Positions 8,938 to 17,073 of a stretch of 38,284 nucleotides of DNA are shown piece after piece (the first letter of the stretch is position 1; every line of letters starts with the position of its first letter). This DNA is from an uncultured Aquabacterium sp. (GTDB lineage: Bacteria; Pseudomonadota; Gammaproteobacteria; Burkholderiales; Burkholderiaceae_C): assembly GCF_913773725.1 (NCBI RefSeq), contig NZ_CAJYGK010000036.1, positions 1 to 38,284 of the forward strand, in the 5' to 3' direction. The position numbers were made by a program, and so were the translations under genes. The notes below the pieces were generated by a model. The model made no database searches, was not told where the DNA came from, and worked only from the letters and a program-made list of their open reading frames with translations.

Positions 8938-11259
8938 TCATTCGGCAGTCGCGGCCTCCGGCTTGGTCTTGTCGCTCTTCTTGTTCGGCTGGATGTCCAG
9001 CTTCACCTCCGGCTCACCCTTGTCATTGTCGACGACGTCCACCGTCAAACGTCCGCCGTCGACCAGGCTACCGAACAGCAACTCGTCTGCCAGCGCACGG
9101 CGAATCGTGTCCTGAATCAGGCGCTGCATCGGGCGCGCGCCCATCAGCGGGTCGAAGCCGCGCTTGGCCAGGTGACGGCGCAGCGCATCGGTAAACGTGA
9201 CCTCGACCTTCTTCTCGGCAAGCTGACCTTCGAGTTGCAGCAGGAACTTGTCGACCACCCTCAGGATGACCTCCTCGTCCAGCGGCTTGAACCCGACGAT
9301 CGCGTCCAGCCGGTTGCGGAACTCCGGCGTGAACATGCGCTTGATGTCGCCCATTTCATCGCCCATCTCACGCTGCGTGGTGAAGCCGATGGTGGACTTC
9401 TGCAGCGTTTCCGCGCCGGCATTCGTCGTCATGATGATCAGCACGTTGCGGAAGTCGGCCTTGCGGCCGTTGTTGTCCGTCAGCGTGCCGTGATCCATCA
9501 CCTGCAGCAGGATGTTGAAGACGTCCGGGTGCGCCTTCTCGATCTCGTCAAGCAGCAGCACCGCATGCGGCTTCTTCGACACTGCCTCGGTCAGCAGACC
9601 GCCCTGGTCGAAGCCCACGTAGCCCGGAGGCGCACCGATCAGACGGCTCACGGCATGGCGCTCCATGTACTCCGACATGTCGAAGCGCATGAGCTCGATG
9701 CCCAGGATGTAAGCCAGCTGCTTGGCGACTTCGGTCTTGCCGACGCCGGTTGGGCCGCTGAACAGAAAAGCGCCAATGGGCTTGTCTGGCTTGCCCAGGC
9801 CCGAACGGGCCATCTTGATCGCCGCGGACAACGCATCGATCGCCGCATCCTGACCGAACACCACGCTCTTGAGATCGCGGTCAAGCGTCTTGAGCTTCGA
9901 GCGGTCGTCGTTCGACACGCTGGTGCTCGGAATGCGGGCAATCTTCGCGACGATCTCCTCGACTTCCGCCCGGGTGATCGTCTTCTTCTGCTTGCTCTTG
10001 GGCAGAACGCGCTGAGCCGCACCCGCTTCGTCGATCACGTCGATGGCCTTGTCGGGCAGATGGCGGTCATTGATGAACTTCGCCGACAGCTCGGCCGCAG
10101 CCTGCAGTGCACCCAGGGCGTACTTCACGCTGTGGTGCTCCTCGAAGCGGGACTTGAGGCCCTTGAGGATCTCGATCGTCTGCTCGACGGACGGCTCCAC
10201 CACTTCGACCTTCTGGAAGCGACGCGACAAGGCCGCGTCCTTCTCGAAGATGCCGCGGAACTCGGTGAATGTGGTGGCACCGATGCACTTCAGCTGGCCG
10301 GAGCTCAACGCCGGCTTCAAGAGGTTGCTGGCGTCGAGTGTGCCGCCGGACGCAGCGCCCGCACCGATGAGCGTGTGGATCTCATCGATGAAGAGGATGG
10401 CCCCGGCCTGCTCCTTCAGCTGCTTGATCACAGCCTTCAGACGCTGCTCGAAGTCCCCGCGGTACTTGGTACCTGCGAGCAAAGCGCCCATATCGAGCGC
10501 ATAGACCTCGGCATCGGCCAGCACCTCAGGCACGTCGTTCTGAGTGATCCGCCAGGCGAGGCCTTCGGCGATCGCGGTCTTGCCTACGCCGGCTTCGCCC
10601 ACAAGCAGCGGGTTGTTCTTGCGGCGACGGCACAGCACCTGGATCACCCGCTCGACCTCGGAGTCACGACCGATCAGCGGATCGATCTTGCCCTCGCGTG
10701 CAAGCTGGTTCAGGTTCTGCGTGTACTGCTCCAGCGGAGACGCCTTGCCTTCCGACTCGTCCTTCTCGGCATCGGTCTGCGACGGCTCCGAGCCAGCGGA
10801 CTTCGCCGCCTCGGGGGGGTCCGCCTTGCGAATGCCATGGGCGATGAAGTTCACCACGTCCAGGCGCGTCACGCCTTGCTGGTGCAGGTAGTACACAGCA
10901 TGGCTGTCCTTCTCGCCGAAGATGGCCACCAGGACGTTGGCGCCCGTGACCTCCTTCTTGCCGCTGCCTGACGACTGCACGTGCATGATCGCGCGCTGGA
11001 TGACACGCTGAAAGCCGAGCGTCGGCTGGGTGTCGACCTCGTCGGTCCCCCCCACGGTCGGCGTGTTGTCCCGGACGAACTGGTCCAGGTTCTTGCGCAG
11101 CTCATCCAGATTGGCGGCGCAGGCTTTCAACACCTCGGAAGCAGAGGGGTTGTCGATCAAGGCGAGCAGCAGGTGCTCCACGGTGATGAACTCGTGGCGC
11201 TGCTGACGGGCCTCGACGAAGGCCATGTGCAGACTCACTTCCAACTCTTGCGCAATCAT
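8938..11259 (-). CDS. clpA: ATP-dependent Clp protease ATP-binding subunit ClpA
   Basis: AAA+ unfoldase that feeds substrates into ClpP. The 773-residue product starts [14 protein letters not shown] and has the Clp N-domain (about 1-145), a charged linker (about 146-175), the first AAA+ module (Walker A GEAGVGKT at 221-228, Walker B LFIDEIH near 289-295) and the second (Walker A GPTGVGKT at 502-509, Walker [13 protein letters not shown]). The ClpP-binding tripeptide is IGF at about 624-626. The tail is acidic and lysine-rich. The ATG at 11259 overlaps the clpS TGA as ATGA. The open frame extends upstream to 11361, but that stretch lies inside clpS and is not ClpA-like. It forms an operon with clpS, the usual pairing in Gram-negatives. 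Confidence 0.98.
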   Translation of the reverse strand: MIAQELEVSLHMAFVEARQQRHEFITVEHLLLALIDNPSASEVLKACAANLDELRKNLDQFVRDNTPTVGGTDEVDTQPTLGFQRVIQRAIMHVQSSGSGKKEVTGANVLVAIFGEKDSHAVYYLHQQGVTRLDVVNFIAHGIRKADPPEAAKSAGSEPSQTDAEKDESEGKASPLEQYTQNLNQLAREGKIDPLIGRDSEVERVIQVLCRRRKNNPLLVGEAGVGKTAIAEGLAWRITQNDVPEVLADAEVYALDMGALLAGTKYRGDFEQRLKAVIKQLKEQAGAILFIDEIHTLIGAGAASGGTLDASNLLKPALSSGQLKCIGATTFTEFRGIFEKDAALSRRFQKVEVVEPSVEQTIEILKGLKSRFEEHHSVKYALGALQAAAELSAKFINDRHLPDKAIDVIDEAGAAQRVLPKSKQKKTITRAEVEEIVAKIARIPSTSVSNDDRSKLKTLDRDLKSVVFGQDAAIDALSAAIKMARSGLGKPDKPIGAFLFSGPTGVGKTEVAKQLAYILGIELMRFDMSEYMERHAVSRLIGAPPGYVGFDQGGLLTEAVSKKPHAVLLLDEIEKAHPDVFNILLQVMDHGTLTDNNGRKADFRNVLIIMTTNAGAETLQKSTIGFTTQREMGDEMGDIKRMFTPEFRNRLDAIVGFKPLDEEVILRVVDKFLLQLEGQLAEKKVEVTFTDALRRHLAKRGFDPLMGARPMQRLIQDTIRRALADELLFGSLVDGGRLTVDVVDNDKGEPEVKLDIQPNKKSDKTKPEAATAE

Positions 11260-11609
11260 GCGGTCTCCAGGATGCACTGCAAGGGATGCCCGGCTTGGCG
11301 GGCGGCGGCAAGAACGAGTTCGACCTTTGTGGCCGCGACATCCTTGGTGTAGACGCCGCACACACCACGTCCCTCGTGGTGGATTTTGAGCATGATCTGG
11401 GTCGCCGTCTCGATATCGTGCCGGAAGTACTCCTGCAAAACCAGGACAACGAACTCCATCGGCGTGAAATCGTCATTCAGCATGACGACCTGATACAGCC
11501 GGGGCGGCTCCAGCGCGAGTTCTTCTTTCTCGGCCACAGCCGCACCCTGCCCGTCCTCTGCGGGCCCCTCCGGCTGCGCCATCAGGAGCGGGTGTAACGG
11601 ATTGGTCAT
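11256..11609 (-). CDS. clpS: ATP-dependent Clp protease adaptor ClpS
   Basis: ClpS binds N-degron substrates and delivers them to ClpAP. The 117-residue product has a flexible N-terminal arm rich in Ala, Glu and Pro, then the ClpS core: [20 protein letters not shown], then [18 protein letters not shown] and ATKVELV. The DD in [11 protein letters not shown] and the MLKIHHEG segment correspond to the N-degron pocket and the ClpA-binding face. The frame is open up to 11651, but ATG 11609 ([12 protein letters not shown]) is preferred because a sigma-32-like promoter at 11653-11679 would start transcription at about 11645. Its stop overlaps the clpA ATG. Confidence 0.96.
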   Translation of the reverse strand: MTNPLHPLLMAQPEGPAEDGQGAAVAEKEELALEPPRLYQVVMLNDDFTPMEFVVLVLQEYFRHDIETATQIMLKIHHEGRGVCGVYTKDVAATKVELVLAAARQAGHPLQCILETA

Positions 11610-11652
11610 GAAAAAGATTCTACGGGAGCCCCCGCCCTCATGCCATGTCATC

Positions 11653-11679
11653 TTGGGGTGCCCGAGCCTTGTTCAAGGG
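11653..11679 (-). promoter_or_regulatory. Sigma-32-like heat-shock promoter for clpS-clpA
   Basis: On the minus strand CCCTTGAA (11679-11672) is followed after exactly 13 bases by CCCCAAGAT (CCCCAA at 11658-11653). This closely fits the sigma-32 pattern CCCTTGAA, 13-15 bases, CCCCATnT, with one mismatch in the CCCCAT core. The predicted start is near 11645, about 35 bases before the clpS ATG. A dyad CCTTG-TT-CAAGG overlaps the -35. This is motif evidence only. Confidence 0.5.
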
Positions 11680-11789
11680 CACGATATTCGAGCAAGCTGC
11701 ATGGCTTTTTACGGGATCCAGCGTACCGATTGCGGGGCGGTCCTGCTTGACGCGCGAAGGAAACACCTCACCGTACCCGGATATCGCGC

Positions 11790-11824
11790 GGATGCCCCCG
11801 TTGGAGGGGGATTTCCGGGCATCC
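11790..11824. repeat. 8-bp inverted repeat upstream of the cold-shock gene
   Basis: GGATGCCC at 11790-11797 and GGGCATCC at 11817-11824 are perfect complements around a 19-base centre, and CCCCC and GGGGG inside the centre could pair instead. It lies upstream of the predicted cspA promoter, so it is more likely a protein-binding or chance dyad than a leader structure. Confidence 0.35.
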
Positions 11825-11900
11825 CTGTTGCAGCCGGTTACCCTCGCACCACCTGGGAAACACTCCGTGTCGACGCGCCCGCAGCCCCACGCGGACAAGC

Positions 11901-11930
11901 TTGACAGCGGCAACAACACCCCCAGAAAAT
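11901..11930 (+). promoter_or_regulatory. Sigma-70 promoter of the cold-shock gene
   Basis: TTGACA at 11901-11906 is a perfect -35. GAAAAT at 11925-11930, 18 bases later, matches the -10 at four of six positions. Transcription would start near 11937, leaving a leader of only about 20 bases that carries the strong ribosome site AGGAGGG before the ATG at 11957. That differs from the long cold-sensing leader of E. coli cspA. Confidence 0.5.
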
Positions 11931-11956
11931 GAGCACAAATTCACAGGAGGGACAGT

Positions 11957-12250
11957 ATGGCCACAGGCACTGTCAAATGGTTCAATGACGCCAAAGGTTT
12001 TGGTTTCATCGAGCCCGATCAAGGCGGCGGCGACGTGTTCGCCCACTTTTCGTCCATCCAGATGGACGGCTTCCGTACCCTGAAGCAGGGCTCCAAGGTC
12101 AGGTACGACCTTGTCGCCGGGCCCAAGGGGATGATGGCGCAGAACATCCAGCCCATGGATGGCGTCGACGCAGGCGAACTCGCGGCGGATGCCCTGAGCG
12201 ACCTGCATTTCCGCGAGCGGCCGTCCGCGGGCAGGAGCCTGCCGCACTGA
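11957..12250 (+). CDS. Cold-shock domain protein with C-terminal extension
   Basis: Single-stranded nucleic-acid-binding protein of the CspA family. Residues 1-67 form the cold-shock domain with RNP1 (KGFGFIEPD) and RNP2 (DVFAHFSSI), begun by the typical [16 protein letters not shown]. The domain is followed by about 30 more residues ([17 protein letters not shown]...) not found in classical 67-70-residue CspA. The extension is partly acidic, then ends basic ([12 protein letters not shown]), and I do not recognise it. The ribosome site AGGAGGG is very strong. A hairpin terminator follows 36 bases after the stop. Likely an RNA chaperone; cold induction is not shown by the sequence. Confidence 0.93.
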   Translation: MATGTVKWFNDAKGFGFIEPDQGGGDVFAHFSSIQMDGFRTLKQGSKVRYDLVAGPKGMMAQNIQPMDGVDAGELAADALSDLHFRERPSAGRSLPH

Positions 12251-12285
12251 GCCCTTTCCCGTCGGCACACGGCGTGCCGCCCATG

Positions 12286-12313
12286 AAAAAAGCCCGCGAC
12301 TGCGGGCTTTTTT
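12286..12313. terminator. Bidirectional intrinsic terminator between cspA-type gene and icd
   Basis: GCCCGC (12292-12297), loop GACT, then GCGGGC (12302-12307), flanked by six A on the left and six T on the right. It therefore works as an intrinsic terminator on both strands: for the cold-shock gene on plus and for icd on minus. Confidence 0.92.
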
Positions 12314-12354
12314 CTTTGCTATCTCTGGCGCGGCCAGCGCGCCAGAGACACCGA

Positions 12355-13608
12355 TCACATCTGGTCGATCATGACTTGGCCAAAGCCCGAGCACGACACC
12401 TGGGTGGCACCTTCCATCAGGCGAGCAAAGTCATAGGTGACCTTCTTGCTCTGGATGGCCTTGTCCATGGCGCTGATGATCAGATCGGCTGCTTCGAACC
12501 AGCCCATGTGGCGCAACATCATTTCAGCCGAGAGGATTTCGGAACCGGGGTTCACATAGTCCTTGCCGGCGTACTTGGGCGCAGTGCCATGGGTGGCTTC
12601 GAACATGGCGATCGAATCCGACAGGTTGGCGCCCGGGGCGATGCCGATGCCACCGACCTGCGCAGCCAGCGCGTCGGACACGTAGTCACCGTTCAGGTTG
12701 AGCGTGGCAATCACGCTGTACTCGGCCGGACGCAGCAGAATCTGCTGCAGGAATGCGTCGGCGATGGCGTCCTTGACGACGATGTCCTTGCCCGTCTTCG
12801 GGTTCTTGAACTTGCACCACGGGCCGCCGTCGATCAGTTCGGCGCCGAACTCCTTCTGAGCCAGTGCGTAGGCCCAATCACGGAAGCCACCTTCGGTGTA
12901 CTTCATGATGTTGCCCTTGTGCACGATCGTGACGCTCGGCTTGTCGTTGTCGATGGCGTACTGGATGGCCTTGCGGACCAGACGCTCAGTGCCTTCACGA
13001 GAGACGGGCTTGATGCCGATGCCCGAGGTTTCGGGGAAGCGGATCTTCTTGACGCCGAACTCGGTCTGCAGGAAAGCGATCAGCTTCTTGGCCTTGTCGC
13101 TCTCGGCTTCGAACTCGATGCCGGCGTAGATGTCTTCCGAGTTCTCGCGGAAGATCACCATGTCGGTCTTTTCGGGCTCCTTCACGGGCGACGGCACGCC
13201 CTTGAAGTAGCGCACCGGGCGCAGACAGACATAGAGGTCCAGTTCCTGGCGCAGCGCCACGTTCAGCGAGCGGATGCCGCCGCCCACGGGCGTCGTCAAC
13301 GGGCCCTTGATCGAGACCACATAGTCCTTCAGCACCTGGAGGGTTTCTTCAGGCAGCCACACGTCCGGGCCATACACGCGGGTCGACTTTTCGCCGGCGT
13401 AGATCTCCATCCAGTGGATCTTGCGCTGACCACCGTAAGCCTTCTCGACCGCGGCGTCCACCACCTTGATCATCACGGGCGTGATGTCGAAGCCGGTGCC
13501 ATCACCCTCGATGTAAGGAATGATCGGGTTGTTAGGAACATTGAGCGAGAAGTCCGGGTTGACCGTGATCTTCTGCCCACCTTCGGGCACCTTGATGTGC
13601 TGGTACAT
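12355..13608 (-). CDS. icd: NADP-dependent isocitrate dehydrogenase
   Basis: TCA-cycle enzyme converting isocitrate to 2-oxoglutarate with NADPH formation. At 417 residues it is of the E. coli Icd type: [17 protein letters not shown] near the start, the substrate loop with the phosphorylatable serine [49 protein letters not shown] and the cofactor region [20 protein letters not shown], whose Lys-Tyr pair is typical of NADP specificity. It starts with ATG at 13608 and is single-gene: a terminator follows, and the next minus-strand gene upstream ends 147 bases away. The conserved serine makes control by AceK phosphorylation possible, but aceK is not in the window. Confidence 0.98.
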   Translation of the reverse strand: MYQHIKVPEGGQKITVNPDFSLNVPNNPIIPYIEGDGTGFDITPVMIKVVDAAVEKAYGGQRKIHWMEIYAGEKSTRVYGPDVWLPEETLQVLKDYVVSIKGPLTTPVGGGIRSLNVALRQELDLYVCLRPVRYFKGVPSPVKEPEKTDMVIFRENSEDIYAGIEFEAESDKAKKLIAFLQTEFGVKKIRFPETSGIGIKPVSREGTERLVRKAIQYAIDNDKPSVTIVHKGNIMKYTEGGFRDWAYALAQKEFGAELIDGGPWCKFKNPKTGKDIVVKDAIADAFLQQILLRPAEYSVIATLNLNGDYVSDALAAQVGGIGIAPGANLSDSIAMFEATHGTAPKYAGKDYVNPGSEILSAEMMLRHMGWFEAADLIISAMDKAIQSKKVTYDFARLMEGATQVSCSGFGQVMIDQM

Positions 13609-13755
13609 GTCGTGGTCTCCGCGTTTGGCGTTTCCGAGAAAAACATTGCCATGGATGACGGCAAAGCGGAATGATTCTACGTCACCAACGCGTCAAATCT
13701 TATATAGGACTGACCAGATGGACGGCTCGCGCGCCACGTGATGCAATGGCCTGTC
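13609..13755 (-). promoter_or_regulatory. Upstream region of icd
   Basis: A 147-base spacer between icd and the end of the DsbD_2-type gene. TATATA at 13701-13706 within an AT-rich patch (minus strand CCTATATAAG) is a possible -10 for icd; no convincing -35 is visible. No gene or terminator is evident. Confidence 0.3.
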
Positions 13756-14586
13756 TCAGGCGCACCAAGCCCGCCACTGAGCGACCAGATGGTGGGACAA
13801 GCCCCAGCCTGCCATGATGGCCAGCATTCCGCCAGACAGGCGCAGCGCCCAGCGAGGGTCGATCAACGAATCGCTGTTGTCGCGTTGCAGCGCCCCCTGG
13901 GAACCGCCAGACTCGGCCGTCCCTGCCCTCGTGAGCCACAGGACGGGCACGGCATCTTGAGGGCCCGTGCCCACCGCTGCCGGCCGCGTCGAGGCGCCCT
14001 GTCCGCGGCGCCCGACACGGCGTCGCAGCCACCCCAGCACCGCGGGCGCGAACCAGACCCCGGCACTGCTGGCCACCGCAAACGACAGCATCACCAGGCT
14101 GCCGCCAACGGCATCCGGTGCCAGAACGGCAACCATCAGCGCCCCATACAGGAGACCGCACGGCAGCAGAGCCCACCCCATCCCCGCCACCACAACGAGC
14201 CCAGCATGCGCAAGCCGCCCCGGGCGTCCGGCGCTGGCGCCAAACCGCGACTTGAAGGCATGGTAGAGGCCCACGCCCGCAGCGTCCAACCAGGCTGGAA
14301 CGCGGGCCTGCCACAGCAGCCAGAGTCCGAACAGAACGGCACCAAGCTGCGCCATCAACCAGAAGGGGCGCAGTGCGGCGAACTCGCGCCCCCAGGATGC
14401 CATGACGCCGGCGGAAGCAGCAGCCACGCCGCCGAGCACGGCGTAACCCAGCGCCCGGCCGACAAGGGCCAGCCAGGGCACCCCTCTCGGAAACGCCGCG
14501 GCACAGGGTGCACCACACATGACGGCGCAATGTGGCAGCCCCCCCAGTCCCATGAGGAAGGCAGTCAGCATGAGGCCGCTCAGCAC
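13756..14586 (-). CDS. DsbD_2 / sulfite exporter TauE-like membrane protein
   Basis: Polytopic inner-membrane protein of 276 residues, of the kind often annotated as TauE/SafE or UreH/DsbD_2 family, commonly found next to hemN and cbb3 oxidase genes. About six hydrophobic segments are visible. The first carries the Cys/Met/His motif GLPHCAVMCGAPC, and GWALLPCGLLYGAL comes later, both suggesting metal or thiol chemistry. A hydrophilic, low-complexity loop lies at about 190-240. GTG at 14586 has GAGG five bases upstream; an ATG five codons later is the alternative. It follows hemN by 33 bases and is probably cotranscribed. A role in copper or thiol supply for cytochrome oxidase maturation is inferred from context only. 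Confidence 0.82.
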   Translation of the reverse strand: MLSGLMLTAFLMGLGGLPHCAVMCGAPCAAAFPRGVPWLALVGRALGYAVLGGVAAASAGVMASWGREFAALRPFWLMAQLGAVLFGLWLLWQARVPAWLDAAGVGLYHAFKSRFGASAGRPGRLAHAGLVVVAGMGWALLPCGLLYGALMVAVLAPDAVGGSLVMLSFAVASSAGVWFAPAVLGWLRRRVGRRGQGASTRPAAVGTGPQDAVPVLWLTRAGTAESGGSQGALQRDNSDSLIDPRWALRLSGGMLAIMAGWGLSHHLVAQWRAWCA

Positions 14587-14619
14587 ATCACCCTCGCGGC
14601 CCCACAGACCCGAGCCGGG

Positions 14620-16029
14620 TCAGATGATGCGGGAAAAGCGTTCGACCGCCTTGTCCATCTGCAGATGGCGATCGAACACCATGGCGATGGCACGCACGAA
14701 ATACCAGCCAAGCGCCGTGACACGGACACCGTCTGACTCCAGCAGCACCAACCCCGACTCCACGAGCGGTTCCAGCAGGCGCATCTCAGCCTCGAAGTAT
14801 TGCCGGAAATCGATCAGGTAGGCGAGTTCGATGGACTCAAAGTCAACCCGCCCCTGGCACATGATGGCCATGATCACCGCGCGGCGGACGAGGTCATCCC
14901 GCGACAGCGTCAGCCCGCGCACCGTGGGCAACTCGCCGCGGCGCAGGGCGTCGTAGTACTCCGGGAGCGTCTTGGCGTTCTGCATGTAGTGCGGTCCCAC
15001 ACGCCCGATCGACGACACACCCAAGCCGATGACATCGCAATCGGGGTGCGTGCTGTAGCCCTGGAAGTTCCGGTGCAGACGCCCCTGTCGCCGCGCCACG
15101 GCCAGGCTGTCATCGTGCAGGGCGAAGTGGTCCATACCGATGTAGTCGTAGCCGGCCGCACCGAAGCGATCGATGGCGGCCGCCAGCATGCCGACCTTGT
15201 CGGCGCCGGCAGGCAGTGCGGCGGCATCGATCCGGCGCTGCGGCTTGAAGCGCTGAGGCAAGTGCGCATAGGCGTAGACGGCAACCCGGTCGGGACGCAA
15301 CTCGACCACCTGATCAAGCGTGCGGGCAAAGCGCTCGGGCGTCTGCTTCGGCAGGCCATAGATCAGGTCCATGTTGATCGAATCGAACCCCTCCGCTCGC
15401 GCGGCCCGCATCAACTCGGCCACCATCTCGAAAGGCTGAACGCGGTGAATGGCCTGCTGAACCTGCGGATCGAAGTCCTGGACGCCGAAACTGAGGCGGT
15501 TGAACCCCATGGAGGCCAGGCGCTTGAGCCGCGCGGCGTCCACCGTGCGGGGATCGACCTCGATGGCGTACTCGCCGCCCGGCACGAACCGGAACGCATC
15601 CTGCAACATGGCCAGCAGGCCTTCCAGCTCGTCATCGCTGAGAAAGGTCGGGCTGCCGCCCCCGAGGTGCAACTGCGACACCGCCTGCCCCCTGCCGATC
15701 TGGTCGATGACCAGTTGGACCTCCGTCCGGAGCGCCTGCAGGTACTCCGTCGCACGGTCGTGGTGCTTGGTGATGACCTTGTTGCAGGCACAGTAGTAGC
15801 AGACGGATTCGCAGAACGGGATATGCACGTACAAGGACAACGGCACGGCACCGCCGGCGACCGCGCCGGCGCCTTCGCCGCGCTGAGCCAGCGCCTGCCG
15901 GTGCTGTGCTGGCCCGAAGGCTTCGACGAACCGGTCGGCCGTCGGGTAGGAGGTGTAGCGCGGCCCTGACACATCAAGGCGCGTCAGCACCTCGCTGGAA
16001 ATGATCGGGGCGGGTGGAGTGGTTATCAT
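14620..16029 (-). CDS. hemN: Oxygen-independent coproporphyrinogen III oxidase
   Basis: Radical-SAM enzyme that decarboxylates coproporphyrinogen III to protoporphyrinogen IX without oxygen, for haem synthesis at low O2. The product has SGPRYTSYPTADRF, the Fe-S cluster motif CESVCYYCACNK (CxxxCxxC), LGGGSPTFL, YAIEVDPRTV, GFNRLSFGVQDFDP, NMDLIYGLPKQT, YIGMDHFAL and NFQGYSTHPDCDVIGLGVSS, all typical of HemN. The frame begins at TTG 16062. I prefer ATG 16029 (MITTPPAP), because it puts SGPRYTSYPT about as far from the N-terminus as in E. coli HemN and fits a start of transcription near 16045 set by the FNR box; ATG 16044 is the other option. Divergent from fnr, and probably FNR-controlled. Confidence 0.95.
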   Translation of the reverse strand: MITTPPAPIISSEVLTRLDVSGPRYTSYPTADRFVEAFGPAQHRQALAQRGEGAGAVAGGAVPLSLYVHIPFCESVCYYCACNKVITKHHDRATEYLQALRTEVQLVIDQIGRGQAVSQLHLGGGSPTFLSDDELEGLLAMLQDAFRFVPGGEYAIEVDPRTVDAARLKRLASMGFNRLSFGVQDFDPQVQQAIHRVQPFEMVAELMRAARAEGFDSINMDLIYGLPKQTPERFARTLDQVVELRPDRVAVYAYAHLPQRFKPQRRIDAAALPAGADKVGMLAAAIDRFGAAGYDYIGMDHFALHDDSLAVARRQGRLHRNFQGYSTHPDCDVIGLGVSSIGRVGPHYMQNAKTLPEYYDALRRGELPTVRGLTLSRDDLVRRAVIMAIMCQGRVDFESIELAYLIDFRQYFEAEMRLLEPLVESGLVLLESDGVRVTALGWYFVRAIAMVFDRHLQMDKAVERFSRII

Positions 16030-16079
16030 GGCCTGGTCGCTCATGCATGGGGACTGTGCCAAACTGATGCTGCGGGGGG

Positions 16080-16093
16080 TTGATATGCCTCAA
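16080..16093. promoter_or_regulatory. FNR box between hemN and fnr
   Basis: TTGAT-ATGC-CTCAA matches the FNR consensus TTGAT-N4-ATCAA at nine of ten positions. Its centre is at 16086.5. A -10-like AACAAT on the plus strand is centred exactly 31 bases away, the spacing of class II FNR-activated promoters. On the minus side the equivalent position holds CACAGT (three of six). The box can therefore serve fnr, hemN or both. Confidence 0.7.
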
Positions 16094-16114
16094 CCTCGAC
16101 TCCAGGGATCGGGC

Positions 16115-16120
16115 AACAAT
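16115..16120 (+). promoter_or_regulatory. Probable -10 element of fnr
   Basis: AACAAT matches TATAAT at four of six positions and lies 31 bases (centre to centre) downstream of the FNR box, predicting transcription from about 16128, some 15 bases before the fnr ATG. FNR bound here would sit at -41.5. The call depends on that spacing, not on hexamer strength. Confidence 0.4.
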
Positions 16121-16130
16121 TGGGAAGACC

Positions 16131-16144
16131 TTGAGGTTCCTCAT
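16131..16144. promoter_or_regulatory. Second dyad over the fnr ribosome site and start codon
   Basis: TTGAG-GTTC-CTCAT has a perfect inner dyad (TGAGG and CCTCA), includes the GAGG ribosome site and touches the ATG at 16143. It matches the FNR consensus at seven of ten positions. It could be a weak repression site just downstream of the predicted transcription start, a small mRNA hairpin, or chance. Confidence 0.3.
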
Positions 16145-16949
16145 GTTGAACACCACCATCCCCGTCCTGGATCAGGGCAATGCCGACGCCTCCGCACGCT
16201 CCCCGTGCTCCACCAACGGCTCGTCGTGCACCATGAAATACGAAGCATTCAAAGTTGCCTGCTCCAGTTGCAATCTGCGCGAGCTCTGCCTGCCGGTCGG
16301 ACTGAGCCAGCCGCAACTCTCCCACCTCGATTCGCTGGTGGCCACGCGCAAGACGGTGAAGCGGGGTGACGCCCTCTTCCACACCGGTGACCCGTTCCGA
16401 TCGGTGTACGCGGTGCGCACGGGCTTCTTCAAGACGCGCATTTCATCGGAAGATGGCCGGGATCAGGTGACGGGCTTCCAGATGGCCGGCGAGTTGCTCG
16501 GGCTGGACGGCATCAGCACGGACCGGCACGCCTGCGATGCAATCGCTCTTGAGGACTCGCAGGTCTGCGTGATCCCCTATGCCCAACTCGAGGACCTCTC
16601 GCGTGAGTTCTCGGATCTGCAGCACCAATTCCACAAGATCATGAGCCGGGAGATCGTCCGCGACCATGGTGTGATGCTGCTGTTGGGGAGCATGCGCGCA
16701 GAGGAGCGCCTGGCGGCCTTCCTGCTGAACCTCACGCAACGACTGCACGCCCGCGGTTTCTCCGCATCGGCGCTGGTGTTGCGGATGACCCGCGAGGAGA
16801 TCGGCAGCTACCTTGGTCTGAAGCTCGAAACCGTGAGCCGCACGTTCTCGAAGTTCCAGGAGGAAGGCCTTCTGGAGGTCAAGCAACGCGACATCCGGAT
16901 CACCGATGAAGCAGGTCTGCGCGCGCTGGTCAACAGCGTTCGCTGCTAA
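16143..16949 (+). CDS. fnr: FNR-type oxygen-sensing transcriptional regulator
   Basis: CRP/FNR-family global regulator whose [4Fe-4S] cluster is lost in oxygen. In the 268-residue product the cluster cysteines C40, C43, C49 (VACSSCNLRELC) and C142 (QVCVIPY) lie exactly 20 residues beyond E. coli C20, C23, C29 and C122. The recognition helix carries E229, S232 and R233 (LKLETVSRTFSKFQ), again +20 relative to E. coli E209, S212 and R213, so the DNA target should be TTGAT-N4-ATCAA. A cyclic-nucleotide-type beta-barrel and a dimer helix lie between. ATG 16143 follows GAGG by six bases. The frame opens upstream at TTG 16080, but that would run through the FNR box. Divergent from hemN, next to the cco genes it likely controls. 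Confidence 0.97.
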   Translation: MLNTTIPVLDQGNADASARSPCSTNGSSCTMKYEAFKVACSSCNLRELCLPVGLSQPQLSHLDSLVATRKTVKRGDALFHTGDPFRSVYAVRTGFFKTRISSEDGRDQVTGFQMAGELLGLDGISTDRHACDAIALEDSQVCVIPYAQLEDLSREFSDLQHQFHKIMSREIVRDHGVMLLLGSMRAEERLAAFLLNLTQRLHARGFSASALVLRMTREEIGSYLGLKLETVSRTFSKFQEEGLLEVKQRDIRITDEAGLRALVNSVRC

Positions 16950-16992
16950 GCCCCCTGCTGGCAGGCCGCCTGCCTCTTACCGTGCCCTCGTC

Positions 16993-17020
16993 AAAGCCCG
17001 CTTTGCAGAGCGGGCTTTTT
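16993..17020 (+). terminator. Intrinsic terminator of fnr
   Basis: AAAGCCCGCT (16993-17002), loop TTGCAG, AGCGGGCTTT (17009-17018), then two more T. This is a 10-bp perfect stem with a T tail on plus; the matching A-run lets it also act on the minus strand at the end of the cco-side transcript. Confidence 0.9.
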
Positions 17021-17073
17021 CATGGCCGCATCACGTCCGAGATCGCCCTCACCGGGACCTGCTGCCGGCACGA

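Larger units (their letters stand above)
11610..11956. other. Divergent intergenic region between clpS and the cold-shock gene
   Basis: This 347-base region holds no credible gene: the short open frames in it overlap each other on both strands and have no family features. It contains the sigma-32-like clpSA promoter at its left end, an 8-bp inverted repeat near the middle (11790-11824) and a TTGACA-based promoter for the cold-shock gene at its right end. Confidence 0.6.

Noticed and set aside
9172..10971. 599-codon open frame on plus opposite clpA, with further long antisense frames such as 12274-13674, 17680-19200 and 30052-31785
   Set aside because: They lie exactly opposite strongly conserved genes (clpA, icd, ccoG, cysH/cysD). 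Long stop-free antisense frames are expected in high-GC DNA, and their translations show no domains.
11602..11932. Two plus-strand frames of about 100 codons between clpS and the cold-shock gene
   Set aside because: Arg/Pro/Gly-rich translations without family features, overlapping each other and the predicted promoters.
11768..12394. 208-codon minus-strand frame across the cold-shock gene
   Set aside because: It runs antisense through a well-supported cold-shock domain gene and its terminator.
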